NCBI GenBank assembly: GCA_964636815.1
Contig: CAZWTF010000009.1
Location: forward strand, 1 to 23,964
DNA length: 23,964 bases
Source: SOIL31 sp964636815
GTDB taxonomy: Bacteria > Babelota > Babeliae > Babelales > Vermiphilaceae
Reading direction: 5' to 3'
Under the pieces are notes generated by a model. That model saw nothing but the letters and a program-made list of their open reading frames with translations. It did no database searches and was not told the origin of the DNA. Shown one piece after another: positions 8,728-16,069 of this stretch (the stretch's first letter is position 1; each line of letters begins with the position of its first letter). Made by a program: the position numbers and the translations under genes.

Positions 8728-9889
8728 AAAATTAATGATGGGACTATTGATGTTTCATCTGTACGGAGTAGAACAACTGCAAGCACGCCCCTTAAATATA
8801 CTTTTTGTTGTTGAATATTTTCCTGCACCATCTCAACCCCATATTGTACATCTTATTACGGGATTGATTGATAAAGGCCATCATGTTTCTATTCTTTCAT
8901 TTAAACAAAATAATGTAGAAGGACATGCTGATATAGCAAAATATTCGCTCATGAATTTGGTGACATATAATCAAAATCCTACTGTGTTACCAGAATGTGA
9001 TATTATTTTTTGTCAATCAGCGACACTCGGTAAAAAAATTCTTGCAATACCTGGTTTAAAATCATGGCTTAAAAAAAGGAAACTGGTTGTTTCTTTACGA
9101 GGGCATGATATAACCCAAAATGCTGTTAAAATTAATCCTAAAATATATAGAAAATTGTTCGCGAGAAGCGATCTTTTTTTGCCGGTTTGTGGTTATTTTA
9201 AAAATTTAGCTGTTCGTCTGGGTTGTGCTCCTTACAAAATAAAAGTACATCATTCTGCGATTGATTGCTCACAGTTTTTTTTCAAGCAAAGATCATATGA
9301 GAAAAACGAAGCTATTCAGTTAGTTTCTGTGTGTAGGCTTATTGAAAAAAAAGGACTTATTTTTGCAATACAAGCAATAGCTCAAGTTATTAAGAAATAT
9401 CCACGGATTCATTATACCATTGTTGGTGATGGATCAGAGCGGGGACGCTTAGAAGGCGCAGTAAGACAATTAAGGCTAACAAATAATGTAACATTTGTTG
9501 GTTGGAAATCACCAGATGAAATTGTTGATATTTTAAATAAAGCACATGTTTTTGTATTGCCATCAATAACGGCGACAAATGGTGATGAAGAGGGTATTGC
9601 CAATGCGTTAAAAGAATCAATGGCGATGGGGCTTATTTCTATTGGTACGTTACATGCAGGAACTCCTGAATTAATTACAGACGGAGTTTCTGGATTTTTA
9701 GTTCCTCAAAAAAATAGTAATGCATTGGCTCAGAAAATTAATTACATTATTGAAAATTCAAAAATGTGGCCATTAATTGCGAGAGCTGCACGTCAAAAAA
9801 TTGAAGACGAATTTGAGACCAAGCAATCCATTGATCAACTAGAGAGCATATTTTATGAATTGCTTGGTCAAGAGATAATGAATAATTAA
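8714..9889 (+). CDS. family-4 glycosyltransferase with signal peptide (paralog 5)
   Basis: GT4 enzyme of 391 aa, the last of the island. AAGGA lies upstream of its ATG, inside the end of paralog 4. The leader (KLMMGLLMFHLYGVEQLQA) fits a signal peptide with LQA cleavage, right before RPLNILFVVEYFP. Motifs: SLRGHDIT (here Ser replaces the Cys found in the other four), PVCGYF, LGC, IDCSQF, SVCRLIEKKG (Cys in place of Gly before Arg, as in paralog 2), IVGDGSE, EX7E as EGIANALKE followed by SMAMG and LHAGTPELI. The stop overlaps by 4 nt the stop of the convergent membrane-protease gene, and I see no terminator between them. Confidence 0.86.
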   Translation: MKLYKKLMMGLLMFHLYGVEQLQARPLNILFVVEYFPAPSQPHIVHLITGLIDKGHHVSILSFKQNNVEGHADIAKYSLMNLVTYNQNPTVLPECDIIFCQSATLGKKILAIPGLKSWLKKRKLVVSLRGHDITQNAVKINPKIYRKLFARSDLFLPVCGYFKNLAVRLGCAPYKIKVHHSAIDCSQFFFKQRSYEKNEAIQLVSVCRLIEKKGLIFAIQAIAQVIKKYPRIHYTIVGDGSERGRLEGAVRQLRLTNNVTFVGWKSPDEIVDILNKAHVFVLPSITATNGDEEGIANALKESMAMGLISIGTLHAGTPELITDGVSGFLVPQKNSNALAQKINYIIENSKMWPLIARAARQKIEDEFETKQSIDQLESIFYELLGQEIMNN

Positions 9890-12800
9890 TTTCTCCGTAT
9901 ATACCCGTACCACAATGAAGAAATTAGTATAATTGTGATACTGTTTATATAGGCATACATACATGCGCCTGGATATGCGTTAAATATTCCTTGTTGTGCA
10001 ATGTATAATAATGTAGGCCCACTCGTTGCAAGAGGAATGAGTGCATAATCATATCGTATGATCATACGATATGTTGCAAGTAATATCCAACCAAATGCTA
10101 TGCCTGCAATAATCCATATTCCAATCATATCAAGAGATGATGAGTTCATCATCAACAACATGCCACAGATCGCTGTAAATCCTGTAAAAAATAGACCATG
10201 TTTCTCTTCCGCTCGTCCTGAGCTTGTCGAAGGATGTTGTGTTGCTGTATCAATAAGTATAAAAAGTAACGAACATACAACAGTTAGTTGTACATAGTAT
10301 GAGATAATGTGGGTTATATTTTTAAGCAATGGCACGCTGTAACCAAGAGCTTCATAGTATGGCCACAGAGGCATGTTAGTAGGAACAACTGTTTGTAGTG
10401 CTGCATACATTCCCGATACAAAAAATCCAGCGCATATACCAATGGTTATTGTAATCCAATTGTGCGGTAAATGATGTGTTTTTTTGTGTGACATGATGAA
10501 GCTAATGACCGCTGCATAACCAACTATCTTCATCAGGCCATTGATCATAGCTGCTGTGATTGCCTGAAATAGTTGATTAGTAAGTGGTAAACTTGTGTTA
10601 AATCCTCCCACAACAGTTTGCCAAGAGTTGATGAAATCAATAATAAATATTGTGAACGTAATACCGCATAAAATAAAGAACAGTCGTTTTGAAAATATAA
10701 ACGATCTGTTTTGTTTTGATACAATATAAAGCGCATATAATATGAGCAACAAAAAAAGAAGTGCAAGTATGATCGTAACAATTGCAAGTATATTTTGTTT
10801 ATTTCGCTCAGCACGTTCCCATTCTTCTGGTACGTGAATGGTCCGTGTGATATGAGTTACTTCATTGCCGCCAATAGTAACGGAAATACGTGCTTGACCA
10901 ATCGGTAATTGATATGCATCTGGATCTGAAAAAATAAATAACCAATCTTTGCGTTGCGGTAATTGTGCTGATGTTGCAGAAATTTCAGTTATGTTTTCTG
11001 GATTGAGGTGGAGTTGTTCTTGAATTGCTGCAATCGCAAGTGCGCGTGCTTCGTATTGTGGTAGCTCTATACCAGGGGCAGATTCAGGCAGTTGGTGATA
11101 ATATTCCCACATTGTATTGTTATACAGCATTATTTTATATTCTTCTGCTCGTTGAATAATATCTGTATCAAATTGTGCGTAACGAATGGTCCAATGTGCT
11201 GGGTGCAAATAGTTGCCTAATAGTTGATGATACAGCTCTTTTTTGCCTTCTTGCCATGTAAATTTATGTTGCAATGCAATCTGTGGTATTGCCTGATAAT
11301 CTGCGAATATGAGTGGTAATATTTTCCATGGCGTAGATGGCGTAAAGTTTTTTTCTGCTAGATATGTATGTGCAGTTGCAATTGCTTCATCGCGATTAAT
11401 AGTGATGGTCACTCCATCATGCGTGAATGGTGTGCAATATATCCATGTAATTAAGCCCACAACACCAAGACCAATGATTGTGTTTTGTAGTGTGCGTGTG
11501 AGATTGTATAATGTTGTTTCAGGAATAGGTATAAGTTTTTTTTCAACTATTTTTGCGTCATTAGGATGCCACAAAGCATTGAGTGCTGTATGTGGAATTT
11601 CTGCCCACATCCCTTTTTTAATGCGTGCAAAGAGTACATATAAAAGAGGCAAGAGAGTAATAACAATAATTGTTATTTTATACGCGTATGCATATTGTGT
11701 TTGTGATACAAAAATAGGAATTGAAAACCAAACAACGTCATATACAAAGTGTGCAATGATTGTGGTAATTAAACCAAATCGCAAATAGATTGCACCCCAA
11801 ATGAATGATGGGATGAGCAGTTCAACAAGACGTGCGTATGATGGTTGTACTGGATAATTTGCATGCGCTGCACCAAAAATAATTGCCTGCAAAATAAATG
11901 CGGCACCTATCCACCAGTTTCTTTTTCCAAATCGATTACCTAATAGTGCAGCTCCCGCTAGGGGGATTGCTCTAAAAAGACACTCTTCCATAAATCCCGC
12001 ATTAAGGGATTGTGCGATTGGTGAAAACCATGGAGCATATGTTGCTAATATATTAGGATCAAATAACATTTCTGATGGTGACCACCAGCCCCAATAACGG
12101 GTAGAAATAAAATAAAATGCGATAACAAACGCACAATTAAAACCAACAAGAAGGTATCCCCCAAATATTCTGCCAAAAATACTATAAGATGCTTTGACAT
12201 CAGGTTGTTTTAAAGACCATAGCTGTGGATGATGACCAAATGCACGACGCGTAAGACCTTCTGCTGCCATGATAATGAGTGTCAAAATAACGGTGTATCC
12301 AAAAAAGCTGATCAGAAGATTAAGCAGTATCTGTGTCAAAAAACCATACGATGATAATGCACTCTGATAATGCATCCATAAAAATGGTAACTGGTTTATT
12401 GATACAAGAACGGAAAGTGCAGCAAGAAAAATAGCCCATTTAAGAGGTTGTTTGATGATGTTCCAGCGGTGTCTGTTGAGATAAAACAGACCCAAACAAC
12501 AACCGCCAATAAAGTACAGTAATATCATCAATAGTGTTGCAGCCCATGAAATAGTATTATTTGCCGATCTCATTTCAGCATATCGGCGATTAAACGCTTC
12601 TGGTATTTTAACAAAATGCATTAATGTAGTTGTTTTATTACCGCTTACTACTATTTTTAAACGGTATAAGCCAGCACCTATTTTTTCATGAGTTTGCTCA
12701 TAAATAAATGTATGATCAAGGCGACCACCGAGTTCTATTTTTTGTGATGTCTCAACTAATGTATATTGAGAAAAATCAATATTGGAATATATTGCAGCAT

Positions 12801-13266
12801 CGTTTTCTGCTATTTGACGCGCCTCATTTTCAGCCAGTTGTGCACCAGGAATATTTTCCGATAATGTTTCTACAAAACCGTATGGTTTGCCATCAGGAGT
12901 AAATATAAAAGTGGTTTCATTTTTTTCATGTTCTTTAAAATGACGCACGCGCCATGTGTATGGCATATAGAGTTGTTTGTCCATCATTGCAACAAAAGCG
13001 TCTCTTCCTCCTGCTTCTAGTTCAATAAATGTTTTTACATTGTTATCTGTATGAAACATTGCTGCTGATTGATAATCGTTAGGACCAAAATTATATTCTT
13101 GAGCAATATCATCAGCTTTATCAAGTGCTTGTTCAAGGTCCATGGTGATAGAAAGATGAATGATGGGAAAAGTTTGAGGGAAAAGATAAAATGCAAAAAA
13201 GTACATTAATCCTGAAAGTATTGTTGCATTCATCCATAGAAAAGGTGAGCGTAGAGAGAGCTTCAT
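9886..13266 (-). CDS. giant, internally duplicated CPBP-family membrane protease
   Basis: Protein of 1126 aa, several times longer than ordinary CPBP (CAAX protease / bacteriocin-processing, ABI) proteins of 200-300 aa. It is built as two tandem halves. Each starts with a soluble region of about 200 residues (about 44-235 and 625-850) joined by repeats such as IPGAQLAENEAR against APGIELPQYEAR and VKIPEAFNRR against IHVPEEWERA, followed by many transmembrane segments. Only the first half has the metal-site motifs: EECLFR (E427, E428, R432), FGAAH (H468) and HFVYD (H506, D510). The second half lacks them and is probably non-catalytic. An N-terminal segment at 10-38 is a signal anchor. Near residues 1010-1020 a stretch PSTSSGRAE is encoded by a palindromic repeat. 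Substrate unknown; intramembrane or membrane-proximal proteolysis is inferred from the family. Confidence 0.8.
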   Translation of the reverse strand: MKLSLRSPFLWMNATILSGLMYFFAFYLFPQTFPIIHLSITMDLEQALDKADDIAQEYNFGPNDYQSAAMFHTDNNVKTFIELEAGGRDAFVAMMDKQLYMPYTWRVRHFKEHEKNETTFIFTPDGKPYGFVETLSENIPGAQLAENEARQIAENDAAIYSNIDFSQYTLVETSQKIELGGRLDHTFIYEQTHEKIGAGLYRLKIVVSGNKTTTLMHFVKIPEAFNRRYAEMRSANNTISWAATLLMILLYFIGGCCLGLFYLNRHRWNIIKQPLKWAIFLAALSVLVSINQLPFLWMHYQSALSSYGFLTQILLNLLISFFGYTVILTLIIMAAEGLTRRAFGHHPQLWSLKQPDVKASYSIFGRIFGGYLLVGFNCAFVIAFYFISTRYWGWWSPSEMLFDPNILATYAPWFSPIAQSLNAGFMEECLFRAIPLAGAALLGNRFGKRNWWIGAAFILQAIIFGAAHANYPVQPSYARLVELLIPSFIWGAIYLRFGLITTIIAHFVYDVVWFSIPIFVSQTQYAYAYKITIIVITLLPLLYVLFARIKKGMWAEIPHTALNALWHPNDAKIVEKKLIPIPETTLYNLTRTLQNTIIGLGVVGLITWIYCTPFTHDGVTITINRDEAIATAHTYLAEKNFTPSTPWKILPLIFADYQAIPQIALQHKFTWQEGKKELYHQLLGNYLHPAHWTIRYAQFDTDIIQRAEEYKIMLYNNTMWEYYHQLPESAPGIELPQYEARALAIAAIQEQLHLNPENITEISATSAQLPQRKDWLFIFSDPDAYQLPIGQARISVTIGGNEVTHITRTIHVPEEWERAERNKQNILAIVTIILALLFLLLILYALYIVSKQNRSFIFSKRLFFILCGITFTIFIIDFINSWQTVVGGFNTSLPLTNQLFQAITAAMINGLMKIVGYAAVISFIMSHKKTHHLPHNWITITIGICAGFFVSGMYAALQTVVPTNMPLWPYYEALGYSVPLLKNITHIISYYVQLTVVCSLLFILIDTATQHPSTSSGRAEEKHGLFFTGFTAICGMLLMMNSSSLDMIGIWIIAGIAFGWILLATYRMIIRYDYALIPLATSGPTLLYIAQQGIFNAYPGACMYAYINSITIILISSLWYGYIRRN
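10209..10234 (-). repeat. palindromic-repeat fragment inside the protease gene
   Basis: CCGCTCGTCCTGAGCTTGTC plus GAAGGA, read on the minus strand, encodes PSTSSGRAE in frame. Its CGCTCGTCCTGAG core matches, with one change, the arms of the intergenic palindrome at 13330-13410. It is GC-rich against an AT-rich background and falls in the non-conserved loop between two membrane segments of the second half, so the insertion appears tolerated. Confidence 0.65.
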
Positions 13267-13300
13267 TATTATTTACTCCATATAAAAATTTTCTTATGTT

Positions 13301-13450
13301 GCATCCTTCGATATATTTTTGCAAGCAAAAACACTCAGGACGAGCGGGTTGAAATATAGATCTTTTTTGATTGTATTTCTAGATGTTACAGGCCGCTCGC
13401 CCTGAGTGTTCTACGTAGTGTAACGTAGTAGAAAGCATCAAAGGGTATGC
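13301..13450. repeat. nested palindromic repeat element
   Basis: This fills most of the 201-nt gap between the protease gene and the VOC gene. Its core is an 18-bp inverted repeat with one mismatch: AACACTCAGGACGAGCGG (13330-13347) and CCGCTCGCCCTGAGTGTT (13393-13410). Inside it is GAAATA / TATTTC (13351-13356 and 13374-13379). Outside it, GCATCCTTCGAT (13301-13312) is roughly mirrored by ATCAAAGGGTATGC (13437-13450). The segment CTACGTAGTGTAACGTAGTA lies between the arms. The RNA would fold as one long hairpin. It carries no transposase. Confidence 0.7.
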
Positions 13451-13467
13451 GGCTAACAATTAAGAAA

Positions 13468-13872
13468 TTATTGATGCTCTTCACTTTGCTGACACACATC
13501 AATAATATTACCATAAAGATCCTTGATCAATGCATCAATGCCCCAAAATTCATTGGTAGGTTGCTTTGCGATTGTAACATCTTTTGCAGCAAATTCTGCA
13601 ATTGTTGCGTGGCAATCATCTACTAATAAAACAAAAAGAGGAATGCTACCGCTTTGTTTACCAACAATTGCGCGATCTTCTTCTGTTTGTGGTAAAAGGA
13701 GTGATAATGAAATATGTGAATCTTGAGTAGGAGCTATGGTAAGCCAATACCAGGTATTGTCATCTGCCTTGTGACTTTCTGTTACTACAAATCCAAGTTT
13801 TTCAGTATAAAAAGCTAATGCTTCATCCTGATTGTGTACTAGAAGTGAAAAATGACTGAGTTTGTTAGCCAT
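13468..13872 (-). CDS. VOC-superfamily (glyoxalase / bleomycin-resistance-like) protein
   Basis: Protein of 134 aa, the usual size for a single VOC-fold protein with two beta-alpha-beta-beta-beta units. Landmarks: SHFSLLVHNQDEALAFYTEKLGF at the start, WYWLTIAP in the middle strand, and a second unit ending with KDLYGNIIDVCQ. Such proteins bind a metal between the two units and act as isomerases, dioxygenases or drug-binding proteins. Candidate metal ligands are H7 and the acidic residues of the second unit, but the site is not certain. The exact substrate cannot be assigned. AAGGG lies about 7 nt upstream of the ATG on the minus strand. It is divergent from the secreted protein at 14048. Confidence 0.8.
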   Translation of the reverse strand: MANKLSHFSLLVHNQDEALAFYTEKLGFVVTESHKADDNTWYWLTIAPTQDSHISLSLLLPQTEEDRAIVGKQSGSIPLFVLLVDDCHATIAEFAAKDVTIAKQPTNEFWGIDALIKDLYGNIIDVCQQSEEHQ

Positions 13873-14010
13873 AGATGGGCCCTTTTGAGAAAAAGTTGAT
13901 ATAACACTATACTTAAATTATGGTAGCAGGCTTTGTAATTAAGACAATGAATGAGTCTATGATCGCAATAATCTTGCTATTATTGATTTTTATATGCTAC
14001 TTTTGTGGCG

Positions 14011-14016
14011 TATAAT
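14011..14016 (+). promoter_or_regulatory. -10 element upstream of the secreted protein gene
   Basis: A perfect TATAAT lies 32 nt before the ATG at 14048. No convincing -35 is found at 16-18 nt; TTGATT at 13983-13988 is too far (22 nt). Transcription would begin near 14023 and include the poly-G tract just before the start codon. Confidence 0.4.
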
Positions 14017-14037
14017 ACAGTTAGGTAAATTAATATT

Positions 14038-14045
14038 GGGGGGGG
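14038..14045 (+). repeat. poly-G tract (G8) at the ribosome-binding site
   Basis: Eight consecutive G, ending 2 nt before the ATG at 14048, in strongly AT-rich surroundings. It is the only purine-rich sequence available to pair with the 16S rRNA tail, so its length would set the spacing for translation start. Homopolymer runs of this kind are prone to slippage. Confidence 0.8.
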
Positions 14046-14047
14046 TT

Positions 14048-15064
14048 ATGAAACGTTATACATATGTGGCATTAATTGCACTTCTTGTGCAGTGTGGATT
14101 ATCGAATGTTGTTTATGCAATGAATGTGGATACATCTGATGATTCTTCACTTGTACGTGATATTAAGCACTATTCTGATTTAAGTGATGTTGATGAGAAG
14201 CAATATAAATTGTTGCGGCTTGGTGATCTTGGTACAGCAGGTGCATTTCTTGCTGGAGTAGTTTCTGCTATTGGTGTTGGTGTAGGGACTTATAAGACAG
14301 CTGGAGTGGTACAAAGTGTAACGCCAGACAGTGTACCAACCTGGATGACAAATCCTGTAGTATTAGCTGGACTAGGATCTCTTGGTGCAGGTTATACGAG
14401 TTATACAACATTGTATCCACGTATTCGCGCAGGAGTGATATATAAAGTGCAAAGATTTATGGATTTGTGTGAAACTTTAAACCAAGATAGTCCTTCTCGC
14501 AGAAATACTATTCTAAATTGGAACTTTGTTACTTTTTCAGAATTAAAGAGATACTTGCCTCAATCTTGGTCATCTGCTAGTAATAAGGCTGTATATAATG
14601 CCTTATTTAATTTGCTTAATCAGGCAATTGTAGCAAAAAAATTGTTGCAGCAAGTTGGAATAGATGTTGAGACACAGGCAATGTATAATACATTAACAGC
14701 CTATATACAGGTGTTAGGTAATAACAAAGATCTTTATGCGTCTATGGTTGCATTTGAAGATCAAAGACAGAGACAAGAAGAGCATGCAGTTATTAATTAT
14801 GAGTATCAAAAAAAACTTAAGGGAGCTGAGATTGCTGATTTAGAAGCAAGAGCTGATTTACAACAACAGGGCGCTCGTTTAGCACAAGTAACCGCAGCTC
14901 AGAGATATTTACAAATGACTACTGATACTATAAAAAACGTGTGGGATGGGTTGAACTATCTTTATAAAAATAAAGAAAAAATAGTTTATAGAGGAACTAT
15001 TCTTAGTGGAGCTATGTATGGTGCATATCTTGCTGCAAAAGCTAAGTTAGGGTATGGACAGTAA
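14048..15064 (+). CDS. secreted or membrane-anchored hypothetical protein
   Basis: Protein of 338 aa that I do not recognise. The ATG at 14048 starts a textbook signal peptide (MKRY, hydrophobic core, cleavage after VVYA at 24). An in-frame ATG at 13994 would bury that peptide and lies upstream of the TATAAT, so I rejected it. After the signal come two Gly/Ala-rich hydrophobic segments (about 62-85 and 102-118) that could span or insert in a membrane. A long polar helical region follows, including a probable coiled coil (about 230-280, rich in Glu, Gln, Arg), and there is a final hydrophobic segment (TILSGAMYGAYLAAKA). The paired Gly-rich hairpin followed by a coiled coil resembles host-membrane-inserted effectors in outline only. 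It is followed by its own strong terminator. Confidence 0.8.
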   Translation: MKRYTYVALIALLVQCGLSNVVYAMNVDTSDDSSLVRDIKHYSDLSDVDEKQYKLLRLGDLGTAGAFLAGVVSAIGVGVGTYKTAGVVQSVTPDSVPTWMTNPVVLAGLGSLGAGYTSYTTLYPRIRAGVIYKVQRFMDLCETLNQDSPSRRNTILNWNFVTFSELKRYLPQSWSSASNKAVYNALFNLLNQAIVAKKLLQQVGIDVETQAMYNTLTAYIQVLGNNKDLYASMVAFEDQRQRQEEHAVINYEYQKKLKGAEIADLEARADLQQQGARLAQVTAAQRYLQMTTDTIKNVWDGLNYLYKNKEKIVYRGTILSGAMYGAYLAAKAKLGYGQ

Positions 15065-15087
15065 TAAGATTTAATCACTTTTAAAGG

Positions 15088-15134
15088 TCTCTCTTTAAGC
15101 AAAAGTAATATTTGTTTTAAAGAGAGATTTTTTT
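15088..15134 (+). terminator. intrinsic terminator after the 14048 gene
   Basis: A perfect 11-bp stem TCTCTCTTTAA / TTAAAGAGAGA (15088-15098 and 15117-15127), an 18-nt loop, then seven T. It lies 24 nt after the stop codon. Confidence 0.92.
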
Positions 15135-15163
15135 GTATAAAAATATTAAAAATTTTATATTCA

Positions 15164-15172
15164 TGGTATAGT
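15164..15172 (+). promoter_or_regulatory. extended -10 promoter of the small secreted protein gene
   Basis: TGGTATAGT combines the TGn extension with a 5/6 -10 hexamer (15167-15172). It lies directly downstream of the preceding terminator and 42 nt before the ATG at 15214. The same TGG-TATAAT arrangement precedes the pseudouridine synthase gene at 18481. Confidence 0.5.
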
Positions 15173-15213
15173 TTGCATCGTAAAATACATAATAATTTTT
15201 TCAGGAGACCGGA

Positions 15214-15540
15214 ATGTTGTATATTTTTTTTGCGATAGCATGCGTATTTTCAAATTATATGATAGCAAGTGAAAAGCCATTCGATACAACGCAGAATAAA
15301 GAATACTATGATAAGCTTCTTGATGATCAAATTAAAGATCCTGTAGAAAGAGCAAAATATAATAAAGGATATGTAGTTCAATCTTTTGGTATTATACCTC
15401 TTGAAGAGTTGCAAGTAATGGTAGGTGTTGAGGGATGCATGGTGTCATTACCTTATCATCAAGCTGTGGAAATTCAGGCAGCATTAGATAAAAATAAAAA
15501 GAACGTAGAAGACGACATTAAGCTTACAGCAACAAAATAA
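15214..15540 (+). CDS. small secreted hypothetical protein
   Basis: Protein of 108 aa that I do not recognise. It has a signal peptide (MLYIFFAIACVFSNYMIA, cleavage around 18-19), leaving about 90 residues, mostly polar and helical. The mature part includes a DKLLDDQIKDPVERAKYNKG segment and a central hydrophobic PLEELQVMVGVEGCMVSLP stretch, with a lone Cys. A clear AGGAG lies 8 nt before the ATG. It has its own terminator-bounded upstream boundary and promoter, so it is probably monocistronic. Downstream it runs into the radA tail fragment, whose flanking GCCTCAT and ATGAGG plus T-run could serve as a weak long-loop terminator. Confidence 0.72.
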   Translation: MLYIFFAIACVFSNYMIASEKPFDTTQNKEYYDKLLDDQIKDPVERAKYNKGYVVQSFGIIPLEELQVMVGVEGCMVSLPYHQAVEIQAALDKNKKNVEDDIKLTATK

Positions 15541-15566
15541 TTGTTAATAAATTTGTAAAAAAAGCC

Positions 15567-15632
15567 TCATTGTCCAAAAAGCGATAACAGTTCATACACA
15601 TTATGAAAACGCTTGACGGTGCATGAGGTTTT
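15567..15632 (-). pseudogene. second copy of the radA 3' end (21 codons plus stop)
   Basis: Read on the minus strand, these 66 nt encode the same last 21 residues as radA (from KTSCTVKRFHN to LSLFGQ) and a stop codon. Compared with radA (16070-16135) there are six substitutions, all synonymous: GGA/GGG, TCG/TCT, TTA/CTA, AAT/AAC, CAT/CAC and TGA/TAA. Similarity stops abruptly on both sides. It is in the same frame as the small gene at 15636-16007, separated from it only by that gene's stop and one codon. The pattern points to a diverged radA allele, not to a decaying copy made in place. Confidence 0.9.
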
Positions 15633-15635
15633 TAA

Positions 15636-16007
15636 TTACTTTTTTGTAGCATATTTTTTATGTAGATTGTTAAGTCTATTTTGTAGCTTTTTTTCTATAA
15701 AGGAATACTTTTCATAGTATTGTATATAATTTTGATAGTTTGGATTATGCCATAGATGTAGAATTTTATACAATAATGTTTGCCAGTTGCGCGAAGGATA
15801 TTGCTTATGATAGTAATATTCTTTTTTTCTTTTAATCCGTTTTAAAAACTTATTGAGTATAGCTATTTCAAAAAAATCTCGTTCTGTAAGTTTATAAATT
15901 TCTTTGAGTTGGTCATTGAGTTGCTCTTGTGACATATTTAAAATGTTTTTTGCAAGATTTGCTATACTTTCTTTAATAAAAAAATCTGGAGGAAGTTTAA
16001 AAAACAT
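15636..16007 (-). CDS. small hypothetical protein between two radA tails
   Basis: Protein of 123 aa that I do not recognise. It is rich in Lys, Tyr, Asn and Ile, largely alpha-helical in appearance, without signal peptide or membrane segment. A central KFLKRIKRKKEYYYHKQYPS region is very basic, and the C-terminus (LNNLHKKYATKK) is also basic, which could fit nucleic-acid binding, but no motif proves it. The ATG at 16007 has no clear Shine-Dalgarno sequence, so the start is uncertain. It lies 63 nt after radA on the same strand and may be transcribed with it. Together with its flanks it forms a unit of about 440 nt bounded by two radA 3' ends, which suggests that it arrived by integration or recombination. 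It may not be expressed. Confidence 0.5.
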   Translation of the reverse strand: MFFKLPPDFFIKESIANLAKNILNMSQEQLNDQLKEIYKLTERDFFEIAILNKFLKRIKRKKEYYYHKQYPSRNWQTLLYKILHLWHNPNYQNYIQYYEKYSFIEKKLQNRLNNLHKKYATKK

Positions 16008-16069
16008 TATTATCGTTGCTTGATTTTATATGGTGAAGATAGCAGGTCTATTAAAGATTTTAATTTATT

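Noticed and set aside
11309..11788. 159-codon plus-strand frame opposite the membrane protease gene
   Set aside because: It lies wholly inside the well-supported 1126-aa gene, with no recognisable motif and no ribosome-binding site of note.
15557..15633. Simple intrinsic terminator from AAAAAGCCTCAT and ATGAGGTTTTT
   Set aside because: The arms are about 50 nt apart with a G mismatch, and most of the interior is the radA tail; at most a weak terminator, so not listed as one.
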